Assembly: GCA_941918925.1 (NCBI GenBank)
Contig: OW799233.1
Coordinates: forward strand, 48,321,341-48,385,340
Source of the DNA: Phyto melanocephala
Lineage: Eukaryota; Arthropoda; Insecta; Diptera; Rhinophoridae
Direction: 5' to 3'
Length of the DNA: 64,000 bases
The notes under the pieces are model-generated. The model was not told the origin of the DNA and did not search any database. It was given only the letters and a program-made list of their open reading frames with translations. Both the position numbers and the translations under genes were made by a program. Below, piece by piece: positions 33,905 to 46,946 of the stretch. Every line of letters begins with the position of its first letter. Position 1 is the stretch's first letter.

Positions 33905-35282
33905 GTACCCTTCACTTGTGGTAGCCACGAGTATATATGGCTTTGTCATACCGTTTGTACTTTCTACAATATGCATTTCCGACGCCATATATTTTTATTT
34001 TCTGATAGCTTATGACTAGGGAAGTCGATTAAGCCATGTCTGCCTGTCCGTTTGTTCGTCTGTTCTTCTATCCGTCTATCCCCACATGTTACTCAGATCT
34101 GTATATAGTATCCATCTTATACAAATATCTGGAAATTAAAGTCAGCACGATCGACCCTTAAATTTTTGAGATATGAGCAAATGAACCCTTCACCTGTGGT
34201 GCACAAGGGTATAAATAGCTTTGTCATTCCGTTTGTAATTTCTACAATTTTCATTTCCGACCCAATAAAGTATATATTTTCTGAAAGCTTATGAATAGAG
34301 GAGTCGATTCGTCTGTTCGTCTGCCCGTTTGTTGGTTGAAATCAACTTTTAGAACCAACTACATGTGCCTCAGATCTGTGTATGGTATCAATCTCTTGGA
34401 AATATCCAGGAATGAATCGCTATTGAAATTCAGCACAATCGCCCGATAACCTTCTGAGATATGAGCAAAAAACCACGACCAACTCGTTTTTTTTCACAAT
34501 TACAACAACATACATACATACATATATACTGGTTAGAGTAAACGTGGCATCGAATCCCAGCTGAGCCAAACAATTGTTATTGCATGACTACACGTTGTGA
34601 AGGGTATATAAGATTAGGCACGGCCGAATATAGCACTGTTACTTGTTTATATAAACATTCGTTACCATTTATAGGTACAATTTGCCAATAGAGATATTTT
34701 TAAAAAATTTTAGATAAATCGTTATTAACCGACAAAGATATGGGCAAAATAATTTTGAAAATATAATTTTTAAATACGTCAAGTTACTAAAGCTTTTAAG
34801 TAATTTTTGGATATGTGTGAGACACCAGATACAAGCCGTAGCCTCGAAAATTAATGATAAGAAAAAACAGATAAATCGGTTTGAAACTAACTGAGATATA
34901 AGCACAAAAGTAAAAAAATCTTCGGCGTTTCTCCCTAAATTTACAAGTAAAAATTGATTTTGTCAGCTTTTGGGCAACAAAGAGGAATGATATGGGTATC
35001 GAAAGAAAGGGCTTGAAAAGTTTTGACCAGTACAGTACACTAGACAAAATGGCGGATAATATTTTTCTCAACCTTTTAATATGGACATCAAATGAAAGGA
35101 CTTGACTACTAGAATATATCTAGCTATGTACAAATATAAAATCGAAGATGGCATCGGAAATAATAAACCAAAATAGCATATAACATAATATCTATCTATA
35201 CCTACAATATGTACCTATGTACATGATGGTGAAGGGTATTTTTAGATTTGGCATGGTCGAATGAAACATTGTTACTTCTTTT
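33905..35282 (+). repeat. Older long-variant TTATACCC repeat, split by a younger copy
   Basis: The left part (33905-34183) starts 'gtacccttcacttgtggtag' and is diverged. The right part (34651-35282) ends 'agatttggcatggtcgaatg' then 'aaacattgttacttctt', a diverged family terminus. Between them lies the better-preserved copy at 34184-34650. The right part contains 'gaaactaactgagatataag', shared with 23590-23836. Confidence 0.7.
34184..34650 (+). repeat. Younger TTATACCC repeat nested in an older one
   Basis: It starts 'acccttcacctgtggtgcac' and has the 'cgaccc(a)ataaagtatatat' block and the 'gcatcgaatcccagctgagc' motif. It has no long A-rich tract. It ends 'cacggccgaatatagcactg' plus 'ttacttgttt'. 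It is close in sequence to the copies at 32682 and 49172 but shorter. Confidence 0.75.
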
Positions 35283-36710
35283 CAATTATGTTGAATTTTT
35301 GTTTTTGTATAAGTAAAAATGAACAAGTGGAACGACTAAATTAAGTAGAGCCAAGAAATTTAACTGAATTAAATAAAACAGCCGCTAGCTGGATTTGTGA
35401 ATCACTTCATTGCTTGAAAAAAATACTGATTCTAAATGGATTTACTAAATAAGGATTCTTGTTCACAGCAAATAAGTAGTTTATTTATTTGTTACTTTGT
35501 AATTTACTTCATATAATTTTATAACAATAATTTCAAAAAAAAAAAACTTCATTCAAAATTAAAAAGTACGTTTTTGTTTACCAGTGTTATTTTTGATAAC
35601 GGTATTATATTTATGGCTTAATCTACTGTTCGATAAATTATTTTTGGAAAATATGTGAAAAGTCGTATTTAAAAATGCTATTTAATTGTTACACGTTTTT
35701 ATTTGACTTGATATAGTAAACAGTTAACGCCTCTTAACTGATCTGTAGTTAGTTAATTTTATGTTCATGCATACATAGCTACACTGTGGGTAAAATCTGA
35801 AACAATTTGTAAACAATATAAATGTACTTCATACCAATAGCTTAACAAGAAACAAACACCATCTGTTATTTTCCAAAAGCACTTTGTACGTAACATATAT
35901 TTCAGATTAATTGTAGTTCAAGTAAAGCTTTTAGATACATTCCTAAATAACACCGTTTAATTTTGATCAGAATGATTTAATGATTAAATAAAGGTTCTTT
36001 TTTTATAAAGTACACATTTATAAATTTCTTTTGTATAAAAATTTATTATTGCTGTCTTTTTGCAAATAGATTGTAATACTGTAGTAATATGTATAAAGTC
36101 CTTTTTGGTTTATTTTTTACCTCCATTTTATTAATCAATTTAATAATTTAAATAAAGCATTATCAGGACCCCTTTCTGAACTTTCATATTTTATATAAAA
36201 AATGCAGAAAATGCACACATTACTTTATCGTTTTCAAACTTAACATATATTAAAGGCCACTATTTAAGAATTTTATATTCATAAATATAAAAAAGACATA
36301 AAAAGTACCACGAAAATGAGGAAAAGTACTTTTTGGTGTATCCGTAATATTGTAAATTGCAAGAAGAATCAATAGTACCTGATTTGATTTTCAAACATTT
36401 GAAATCATAAACCTAGAAAATAGAAAAAGTGCCCTAAAACTGAAAAGATGTACTTTTCGGGTCGCTTATATTATTTTCAATCCCAAATTTTATCCCTAGT
36501 ACCTATTTTTTTATTTTTCCATAAACGTAAACTTGAATATACAGATGTATCATAATGAGGAAATAATATTTATTAAATAATAAAATATAAAAAAAAACAT
36601 AATTTGAAGTAAATAAAACTATTATCTTTTGTAAAAAAAAACAAATATATTCTAACGTATTTTTCCTTTTCTACCCGTTTTATCCGAATCGGCTAAGTAA
36701 TTACGAATCT
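35283..36710. other. AT-rich interval
   Basis: No gene or recognised repeat. Confidence 0.5.
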
Positions 36711-37083
36711 TCTTTATATATAAAAGTGAAACTCTGTGTGTGTGTGTGTTTGCCATCGACTCCGAAACTGTAAAACCGATCGGAATCAAACTTTGGCAAG
36801 TTGTTGTACACATTCCAGGGAGTGTTTATGGGTGGCAAAAAGTGGGCGGGGTCACGCCCATAAGAAATTAGTTATCATTTTTAGCTGCTTGCTAGTTATC
36901 ATTTTTATGCACACACATATTGAGCTGTCATAACTATATAATTTTGTGATTAGAAAAGTGGGCAGTGCCACGCCCATTAAAAAAAGTTATAATTTTTAGC
37001 TTTTTGCACTTGATATTCAATTAAAATTTAGAATGCATTTTGATTCGTTAAGGGGCGCAGCAACACGAGCCGGGCTTTTTTAG
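36711..37083 (+). mobile_element. Helitron-like element 2 (short)
   Basis: It starts TCTTTATATATAAAAGTGAA and 'ctctgtgtgtgtgtgt' and ends 'gagccgggcttttttag' followed by T. It contains one 'gggcggggtcacgcccataa' unit and a second partial unit. It is a shortened relative of the copy at 42691, with a degenerate 5' flank. Confidence 0.6.
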
Positions 37084-37159
37084 TTTTATTATAAAAGAAT
37101 ATTTTTATTTTAGAATCGTAAAAAAACAACTTTTACCTTCTATATCGTGTGTCCCAGAA

Positions 37160-37620
37160 AAAGCTCCAGAGTTTGTTAATAGGGGTTGTACGGTGATTTT
37201 TTTTGGCAGTTTTCACGTACAGGTCACGCGATTTCAGAATATGTAGAAGATTTTAACGAACAAATTTTAATTATAGTGAACATTTAAATTAAAAACTTGT
37301 CTCATCTGAAAAAATTATTTTCTTCGAGAAATTCATATTAACTTAATGAAAATAATCCCTTGGCTTGATTTTTTGTACTAATTGAATCATTTACGACTTA
37401 AAAATGCAGATATTTTACTAATATTTACTGCAAAGTACTTTTGTAAATGTTTATTTTCTAACCACACTTTCCCCTACTGCGTCTATATTTCCGGGTGACT
37501 TCCTGATTCATCTTTGGTATAAAATTTTGCTATTAAATATCTAATTTTTAATTTGTTTGGCGCATAGTTGAGACCGAAAACTTGACGTAGTTGGCGAACT
37601 GTTTACCATTTCTATCATGT
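37160..37620 (-). pseudogene. Decayed mariner-type transposase, N-terminal half
   Basis: The minus strand reads TVRQLRQVFGLNYAPNKLKI, continuing RYLIAKFYTKDESGSHPEI before a stop. This is a transposase-style helix-turn-helix segment near 37500-37610. Downstream (about 37300-37330) comes KIIFSDETSF, the usual setting of the first catalytic Asp. Several stops separate the two. The C-terminal boxes are not seen. It is probably the same broad family as at 18065-18472 but long dead. Confidence 0.5.
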
Positions 37621-37639
37621 GTAGTTCGTACGTGGCAAC

Positions 37640-39195
37640 TGCTAAGAAATAAACCAGTTTTATCTCCATTTAACAAATCATATCCGGCGATCTTGCTGGG
37701 ACACCCGATACAGGTGAATTTTAGAAAAGAGTCAATATCATACTCATATATTTTTCGCAGAGTAAATAATGCAATTTCCTTTTTTTCTTACGCTTATGTG
37801 TTTGGGTACCAAAAAAGTAGCAAAATGTATTGTTTTCAGTTTTTGCCTCTTATAGGTTGAGAGTACAAAAGGGGCCAGACATCTTATTTTTTGAGTAGAT
37901 AACAATGCCATTTCAATTCTACCTGTATAAGTTTTAGTTAAGCAGATATAATAAGACTACAAATTTTACCTGTTTTTTACTCTTTTTACCCTTAACATTT
38001 GAATTAAAAATCCCTTTTTTAGTGGACCCATACATAAGAAGAGGAACTGACTAGGTTTTTACGTTTGGTCTGTTCGATGATATATCAGCCAGTCAGAAAT
38101 ACTTAATATATGTCATAGAACGTTCAGCAAACATTTGCTTAACATTGTGTGAAAAGTTACTGTAACTGAATTTTTAGATGTTAAAAATCGTGTGAGGTCT
38201 TTTGTATAAATTTAAATCTTTCCCTGCTATGCCAAGCTCACAAAATGACAATCGCCCTAAATTTATATCAAAAATACTTTCGTTCGGCATCATTGTGCGT
38301 TATATACTTGTTTGTGATTAAATATAAATATTGAAATTAAAATTGTATTTAAATTAGACCGGCTTGAATAAATATTACAACTCATAATTGGTTATATAAT
38401 ACATTATGCAGAATGTGTGACTATTGCAGTTTATTACGATTAAATTTACGAGATGTATGGATTTAAATTAAATTTTAATTTTCTAATTATTTCAAATCAA
38501 TTCATAAATGGTGAGTAAAATACTCTGAAATGCCTAAAAAGATAATTTATTGCGTTTAGCTGTATTGATATTCAACCACTTGTGATTATTAAATAATTTC
38601 ACCTAAAATATCTAAGAAATTTAATTTTTTTATTAATAAACTAACAAACTTACATGCAGGAAATATTTACTACCAAGATCAAATTTGCATAAAACATCAA
38701 AAGTGTGCACTGGTATGTATGTTGGCATGTTAAGAAAACTTACAAGCCCCACTTAGCCACAGATGATGGAACAATCTTAGTGCATGCATAGATAAGGTGA
38801 AAATTACAGATATTTGCATGATAATGGGAAAGTGGAAGTTTGAATGCAACTTTGTTTTTCTTTTCCAGTCAACAAATTTGACATAATTCTCAATTGCCAT
38901 AATTTTATAAACACTTTTATTAATTCATGTTTGCACTCTTTCGTTCATTCATCCGTTCATTCATGTGCAGACGTTTGACAAGTCAAAGCTTTTTATTATT
39001 GACAAATATGTGCTTAAGGAAACCGGTTGTAATTTTCAAATGTAAATAAATACAACTTTTAATAGAAAAAGTTGCCAGGGAAGTAGTTGTTAATAATTGG
39101 TAGAGAAAAAAAGTTATTAATATCTATAATAAAAATTGAGAAAATTGCTAATTGATGATATAATAGATTAACACATTTTTTTGTTTTATTGATAA
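37640..39195. other. AT-rich interval
   Basis: No gene, RNA or recognised mobile element. Confidence 0.5.
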
Positions 39196-39927
39196 CTAGA
39201 AAAGCCCGGCGCGCGTTGCTATGCCCCTTAATGAATAAAAATGCATTCTGAATTTCAATTGAATATTAAGTGCAAAAAGCTAAAAATTATAACTTTTTTT
39301 AATGGGCGCGGAACTGCCCACTTTTCTAATCACGAAACTGTATAGTCATGACAGCTCAATATGTGTGCAAAGTTTCAGAAAAATCGGTGAAGTTCAAGTG
39401 GCTTAAAATGATAACTTTATTTATGGGTGTGGCCCTGCCCACTTTTCTAATTAAGAAATTGTAAAGTCATGACAGCTCAATATGTGTGCAAAGTTTCAAA
39501 AAAATCGGTCTAGTGCAAGTACCTCAAAATTATAACTTTTTTTATGGGCGTGGCCCTGCCCACTTTTCCAACCACGAAATTATATAGTCATGACAGTTCA
39601 ATATGTGTGCAAAGTTTCAGAAAAATCGGTGCATGGCAAGTACGTCAAAATTATAAATTTTTTATGGGCGTAGCCCACTTTTTTAATCACGAAATTATAT
39701 AGTAATGACAGCTCAATATGTGTGCAAAGTTTCAAGAAAATCGGTCAAGTGCAAGTAGTTAAAACTAATAACTAATTTTTATGGGCGTGGCCCCGCCCAC
39801 TTTTTGCCACCCATAAACACTCCCTGGAATGTGTACAACAACTTGCCATAGTTTGAGTCCGATCGGTTTTACAGTTTCGGAGGCTATAGCTAACACACAC
39901 ACAAAGACTTTCATTTTTATATATATA
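39196..39927 (-). mobile_element. Helitron-like element 3
   Basis: In minus orientation its 3' end is 'gcgcgccgggcttttctag' and its 5' region is 'tatatataaaaatgaaagtc'. The extreme 5' TC is missing because element 4 abuts it. It has the usual units of about 120 bp with 'atgggcgtggccctgcccac'. No coding frame. Confidence 0.7.
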
Positions 39928-40784
39928 CTAGCCAAACCCGGCGCGCGTTGCTACGCCCCTTAATGAATCGTAATGCATTCTGAATTTTAATTGAATATCA
40001 AGTGCAAAAACTTAAAAATTATAATTTTTTTTATGGGCGTGGCATTGCCCACTTTTGTAATCACGAAATTGTAAAGTCATAACAGCTCAATATGTGTGCA
40101 AAGTTTCAGAAGAATCGGACTAGTGCAAGTACCTCAAAATCATAATTGTTTTTATGGGCGTGGCCCTGCCCACTTTTATAATCAAGAAATTGTAAAGTCT
40201 TTACAGGTCAATATGTGTGCAAAGTTTTAGAATAATCGGTCCAGTGCAAGTACCTCAAAATGAAACTTTTTTTATGGGCGTGGCACTGCCCACTTTTCCA
40301 ATCACGGGATTATTAAGTCATGACATCTCGATATGTGTGCAAAGTTTCAGAAAAATCGGTCTGGTGCAAGTACCTCAAAATTATAACCTTTTTTTATGGG
40401 CGTGGTCCAACCCATTTTTCTAATCACTAAATTTTATGGTTATGACAGCTTAGTATGTGTGCAAAGTTACAGAAAAATCGGTCCAGTGGAAGTACCTCAA
40501 AATTAAAATTTTTTTAGGGGCGTGGCCCCGCCCAATTTTTTTATCACAAAATTATTTAGTCATGAGAGCTCGATATGTGTGCAAAGTTTCAGAAAAATCG
40601 GTCAAGTGGAAGTAGCTAAAACTGATAACTATTTTTTATGGGCGTGGCCCCGCCCACTTTTTTCTACCCATAAACACTCCCTGTTATGTGTTCAACAACT
40701 TGCCAAAGTTTGAGTCCGATCTGTTTTACAGTTTCGGAGTCTATAGCTAACACACACACAGAGTTTCACTTTTATATATATAGA
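39928..40784 (-). mobile_element. Helitron-like element 4, head-to-tail with element 3
   Basis: In minus orientation it starts TCTATATATATAAAAGTGAA, preceded by A, and ends 'cgcgccgggtttggctag' followed directly by the 5' region of element 3. It carries about seven units of roughly 120 bp with 'tcaatatgtgtgcaaa' variants. It is non-autonomous. Confidence 0.72.
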
Positions 40785-42115
40785 TAAGATAGAAGATAGA
40801 AGATTACGAAAAAAGATATTTATTTGTAAAAAAAGATAGTCTACAGCAATCCTAATGATTTTTTTTTTATCAAAAACTGGTTTTATCGAAAAATTTGAAG
40901 CAAATCTCATGCAAGTTCTCTTAAATTTGTTTTCCTGTAACTTGAATCTAAACATTCTAAATTCTAAATAACTGGAATAAAGACAAGGCCAAAACGAACC
41001 TAATGCCGAAACAAATGAAATTTTTAATAGTGTTTTTAAAATCTGACCTTTAAAATCGCTAGATTTGACCGCATAGTGGTACGTTTAGCATCATCGTCAT
41101 TTATTCACATGATCAAGGCATATTCATACAGGTAAGTATATGCAACGGCGAATTGTTACAACAAAGAAACTTTTTAGGAGATATTTTCTGTCATAGTCAA
41201 TTCGTATAACAGGGATAGAAAACTTATTGTGATATGTTAAATTTAATACAATTTTACTAAAAAAAAGGATATATATTTGTGAAACATATTATAAATGATG
41301 CAAAAACAACAAATATACATAAATTTGATGCATTTATCATCGAAAAAGTAGATTTAAGTTAATTTCTTAATACTGAAACCAAAATCTCATTTTCCATCTC
41401 TGCTTTAATAAATGAAATCAAGGCAAATTTAGTTAATTGTTCGCGACGAAATAAAGACCTTCTGCTCAAAACATGAAGGCAACCGGCAATTCATTTAAAT
41501 CCTCTTGCACAAGATTTACTGTTTTATAGTGGACTTACTCGCCTAAAGATTATTAATATATTGGCTTTCGTAATTTTATTAATATAGAAAGAACCAATAA
41601 ATGAATTGTTAATTTTGTTAACAAATATTAAACGGATCATAACGACTTTTCCATCCCTGGTATATAATTTCACCTTCACAGAAATTTTCCCATATTTATT
41701 CTGATTATAAATTTTTAAAGTTATAAAGCTTAGTTAAAAAATTTTTTTCTTTGTTTTGTAAATTTCAAAATTGGTTATGTATATTAAATCTGTAAAAAGA
41801 AATAACCATTTATTATTTCCAAAACTGAATCAATATCCAAATTAATTTTCATCACATTTTTTATTAAAATTATATATTTATGTGGCATCATTTTGCATTT
41901 TAGGTCTTTAGATTTAAAAAAAATATAACAAATAGTTTAAAAAAGTTTATTAAATAAACTAAAATATTTCTACACAATTTTAAGATGTTAAAATAATACG
42001 AAAAAACATATGACAATAAGATAATAAAAACTTGTGATTCCGCCAAATATATATCTTAACAGTTATATTTACATAGTATTGTGTATTGTGTGCGGTATTA
42101 AATAAGTGTTTACTA
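40785..42115. other. AT-rich interval
   Basis: No gene or known repeat seen. Confidence 0.5.
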
Positions 42116-42234
42116 ACTGCCGTATTAATAGAAAATATTTTAGGTTTATTTAAGACTTATTTTACAGATGTTGTACAGCAATCTGTCAAATAAGCTTTCA
42201 ATAATCCTAAAATATTTTTTATGAATACCGCAGT
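42116..42234. mobile_element. Foldback MITE, ACTGCCGTATTCAT family, copy 2
   Basis: The left end 'actgccgtattaatagaaaa' faces the right end 'tttttatgaataccgcagt'. The centre shares 'gttgtac(a)gcaatctgtcaa' with the copy at 20318-20441 ('gtacaacatctgtcaaataa'). About 119 bp, no coding capacity. Confidence 0.7.
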
Positions 42235-42690
42235 AAATATTAAACTCAATATCAATTGCATTCAATATGGCTTTTTTGTAAAAAAAACCACCATAAATCA
42301 GTTTCTAAATATAAAAGTACAGAACTCTAATTAGTATCAATGGACAAAAGTGCATATTGTCCATATTGTGCATATTGACATATAAATTGCGTGCCACACA
42401 TTTATCAGAAAAGAAATTAACACACACACACACTAACAATTGTGTGCTAAATCTGTTATAAATCACGCTATTAAACAGCATCATAACTGTAATTAAGATT
42501 CGCTTGTAATATCTCCCCCGCAATTGTGGGTTACAAAATAATTTTATAAATCAATCATTTGAAAGCATCAAAATGAAAACAAGTTTTTTTAAATTTCGTA
42601 AAAGTACCCCAGAGAGATAAATGTTTGCGTTATTAAAGCCCATGAACTAATATTTTGTATTATATTTTTTGATGAATTATCAAAATGAAA
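42235..42690. other. AT-rich interval between MITE and Helitron-like element
   Basis: Nothing recognised. Confidence 0.5.
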
Positions 42691-43894
42691 TCTATAAATA
42701 TAAAAGTGAAACTCTGTGTGTGTGTGTTAGCTATAGACTCCGAAACTGTAAAACCGATCGGGTTCAAACTTTGGTAAGTTGTTGTACACATACCAGGGAG
42801 TGTTTATGGGTGAAAAAAGTGGGCGGGGCCACGCCCATAAAAAATTAGTTATCAGTTTTAGCTACTTGCACTTGACCGATTTTTCTGAAACTTTGCACAC
42901 ATATCGAGCTGTCAAGACTAAATAATTTCGTGATAAGAAAAGTGGGCGGGGCCACGCCCCTAAAAAAGTTTTAATATTGAGGTACTTGCACTGGACCGAT
43001 TTTTCTGAAACTTTGCACACATATTAAGCTGTCATGACTTTATAATTTCGTGATTAAAAAAGTTGGCGGGGCCACGCCCATAAAAAATTAGCTACTTGCA
43101 CTGGACCGAATTTTCTGAAAGTTTGCAAACATACTGAGTTGTCATGACTTCACACTTTCGTCATTAGAAAAGTGGGCAGTGCTACGCCCATTAAAAAAAG
43201 ATATCATTTTGAGGTACTTGTACTGGACCGATTTTTCTGAAACTTTGCACACATACTGAGCTGTCATGACTTTACAATTTCGTGATTAGAAAAGTGGGCA
43301 GTACCACGCCTATAAAAAAAAAGGTATCATTTTGAAGTACTTGCACTGGACCGATTTTTCTGAAAGTTTGCAAACATACTGAGTTGTCATGACTTTACAC
43401 TTTCGTCATTAGAAAAGTGGGCAGTGCCACGCCCATTAAAAAAAGGTATCATTTCGAGGTACTTGCACTGGACCGATTTTTCTGAAACTTTGCACACATA
43501 TTGAGCTGTCATGACCTTATGATTACGTGATTAGAAAAGTGGGCGGGGCCACGCCCCTAAAAAAGTTATAATTTTGAGGTACTTGCACTGGACCGATTTT
43601 TCTGAAACTTTGCACACATACTGATCTGTCATGACTTTACAATTTCGTGATTAGAAAAGTGGGCAGTGCCACGCCTATAAAAAAAAGGTATCATTTTGAA
43701 GTATTTGCACTGGACCGATTTTTCTGAAACTTTGCACACATATTGACTTTACAATTTCGTGATTAGAAAAGTGGGCAGGGCCACGCCCATTAAAAAATTA
43801 TAATTTTTAGGTTTTTTCACTTGATATTCAATTAAAATTAAGAATGCATTTTGATTCATTAAGGGGCGTAGCAACGCACGCCGGGTTTGGCTAG
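42691..43894 (+). mobile_element. Helitron-like element 5 (longest copy)
   Basis: It starts TCTATAAATATAAAAGTGAA after an A and ends 'cgcacgccgggtttggctag' before a T: the A|TC...CTAG|T arrangement of Helitrons. At 1,204 bp it has about nine units of roughly 120 bp ('gtgggcggggccacgcccat', 'aaactttgcacacatat', 'ctgtcatgact'). Differences in unit number explain the size range among copies. No coding frame. Confidence 0.78.
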
Positions 43895-45099
43895 TTACTA
43901 ATAAAAACAAACTCACACAAACACAAAAGCATATTAGCCACCAGCAAATACATATTTTCTTTTCACGTTCAAAGTATTACGCAAAAAACCTTTTTTGTTT
44001 AAAAATTTTTGTAAAATCATTGCACATTTTTGGTTTTCTTACTTTTTTTAAATTAACGGAAATTTATTTTAAATTTTTCGTTTTTTTTGGTCAATATTTA
44101 CCTTTTGTTGTTCAATTTAATGTTGATTCATAAATAATTTATTAAATTTTTTTTGTGTTTGTAAGTCATTGATACTCACACAACAGCTTTAATAAAAACA
44201 AATTGTTGTGTCTATATTTTTAACTCTTTTTTGTTAGTAAATAAATATTTTTTATTTAATAGTTTAGTGTTAAATGTAGTGTGAAGTAGCTACTTTTTTA
44301 TAAATAAATTATTTTATTATTTTTTAATATGAATTTTGTTGCTGTTATGTGCAGTTTTTTTTTTGTTAAAAATAATTGTTTTTAAATTAAATTAATTTGT
44401 GGGAATTCTCTATTTGTTGTATAAGTAATTTATTTGTATAATTTATTCAAAACAACTAGGACAGATAGCTATTAATTAAATTAAATTTTTGTAGTTAATT
44501 TTTGTTTTTAGATAATCAAATATATATATTTTTTTAAAATTTAAAAATACTATTCTCTAATTGCAAAAAAAGGAAAAAGAAGAAATATTTTATAATTTGG
44601 CAAGTTAAAAAGCGGTACCAAAATAAAAGACTCTTTTCACAGCATGCGGTAACGTAAAAATATCACAACAGGAAAATTTCCCTTACGGCTTGGCTAGTTC
44701 ACAGTCGTCTGTGAATACTTTCCATTAATATACATATTTACATATTCTGGACTTCTTTTTACTTTTTTGTTTGAAGACTTTTGTAAGGATTTTGCCATTT
44801 TATTATGTCTAGAGTAGCTATTTTGGATGTTCCAGGCTCGATTCCTAGTTCTGTTAATGTACTCCTAATTAAATCTAGGTTTTTCTCTTTTTTCCCTGCT
44901 TATTGTTGGTTTCTTATACAATTTGACTAGCTTGTTTCTATCACACTGTTTAACAGTTCTGTTGCTAAATTATCTCTTATGTTGTCACTTCGTACTCTCT
45001 CTTGTAGAGTTTCTCCTGCTACGCGCCGTAAGTATTTCATTTCTTATGACTGATTTTTTTGTTAACATTTGTTGTAAAAACACATGATTCACATCCATA
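43895..45099. other. AT-rich interval
   Basis: No gene seen. Confidence 0.5.
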
Positions 45100-45100
45100 A

Positions 45101-46946
45101 GTCGATGGTCACACACGACGATTATAGTTGGGCAATTCTTGAGTTTATAGATGTTTTTACCGTTTTAGGTAAGGAGAAAACGAAGGGAAAAATAATCGCC
45201 GGTACTCAGCTATTTGAAGCAATTTTTTATTTTTTTTTAATATGTGATATTTCTTTTCATTCGGTGTTTCGCTTCTTGGTGTGTAGTAATTACAAACTTG
45301 AATTAAAAACGTCACAAATTAAACGATTAAAATATTTAAAAATAAAAAAACACAAACAAAAAAATTTTAGTGAAAATATTCTAATTAAAAGCGTTAATAA
45401 AAATCAATTATATTATTTTATGTATGTTTTTATTTTTCTTATTGCTATTTACGGATAATGCAGCTCTGCCAGAAGCTTTGGAGAGAAAATCATCACTAAG
45501 AGCAAAAAAATCATATTTTGAAGAAGAAAATCATCGAATTATTTTAATTCAAACATTTTATTACAATCGCAAAAAAAAAACAAAAATTTATTTAGAAAAC
45601 GGTTTTTTTATTATATTTATATGTTATTTAAAACAAAAAATATATTAAATTGATATTAAAATATATATACATATTCATATAGCAACTTGTGAATAGTATA
45701 TTAATATATTCAAATTGCATATCTATCATTCGAAATGTAGAAACATAAAAAACTTAAATGTTTTAAAATAAAAAACAATCATACATTTAACAATTACATA
45801 TTAATTAAAGTATTTTAGGAATCATTATTATTATTATACAGAATAGGTTTCATATTTGTATGTATACCTTAATATATTTTTAAATTATAGCATGAACAAC
45901 GTTTAACTTCTTTTGAATATAATATACCCTTAACAGTGCTGTTATCTAATCTATTTCTATTTAAAACTTAAAATATTCGTTCAACATTTGCAGAAGAAAT
46001 AGGACAAATTTTGACAGGGTCGGAAAAGCTAAGATTTTGTCATCTCGAGTTATTTTTCAGACTTCAGACCAGTCAAAGTGGAGAAGACGTAGTTCTCTAA
46101 ACTCGTCTTCTAAGTTTTGAACATCATTCTTATCAATTGAATAAATTTGAAAAGTTTTGTATTAAACCTGTTAAAGAAGCTACTTTTCTATTAATTATTT
46201 TTAAAGGGTCAAGACGAAATAATGAAAAAAAAGTTCTTTTAAATAATTATGGTTAAATCAAATCGTTTCAGTATTTGCTTACACAACTTAATGTAAAATG
46301 AAGTACAATTTTCAAGAAATTTTTGTTTTCATTTTTTCCAAGTTTAAGATTGGAAATTTTTTTGTTTTACAAACACGCCCAAATAAATATCTTCGTTTTG
46401 TAAACGAAACAATTCAAAAATCAAGTTCATTAATTAAATTGATGTTAACGTAATTTGGTTTTGTAAAATTCATCATAAATTCTTTGTATTTGAGAAGATG
46501 TGGATTCAAAAATTATGTTTACTTTGTTTATTATGTTGAGAATATACTTTAAAAACACAGATAGAGTTCGACCTGTTCTTAACAGACCTACAACAAGCTG
46601 ACATAAAACTTTATTGGTTAAAAAATTGATTGTTGATAAGAATTGTAGAAAAATTATGTTTCGTATTTACAACTTAAAACAAAAAAAAAATACAATTTCT
46701 AAAAATAAAAATCATTATATTGGGGGAAAAAAATCATACATCTTATTTTAGCAAAAAAAAAAATCCTTAAAAATATGACAAAATCATGATTATGGCAACG
46801 CTGGGCACAAATGACAATTTGTAAGAAAATAAAAGCTAAACAAAACAAAAATCGCCAAAGGAATCGTCTTGTGTGAACATAAAAGCAAGTTCAAAAGAAA
46901 ATATGGAAAAAGTTGGGCAATTAAAATCGTCGTGTGTGACCTTCGA
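45101..46946. mobile_element. Candidate DNA transposon with 'GTCGA(T/A)GGTCACACACGACGATT' ends
   Basis: A 23-bp inverted repeat with one mismatch bounds 1.85 kb: the left copy starts at 45101, the right copy ends at 46946, and both are flanked by TAA. A three-base TAA duplication would fit the PIF/Harbinger group. A diverged subterminal copy of the end motif lies near 46863-46885. The 124-residue open frame beginning at 45084 starts outside the left end and is not recognisable, so the element is treated as non-autonomous. Confidence 0.5.

Noticed and set aside
36736..40713. Open frames of 63-68 residues with repeated 'QSFR(I/K)IG' and 'LSHDIS' words
   Set aside because: They are translations of the ~120-bp units of the Helitron-like elements, not protein repeats.
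45084..45648. Two open frames of 124 and 74 residues
   Set aside because: They start at or in the candidate transposon, have biased AT-driven composition and show no recognisable domain.
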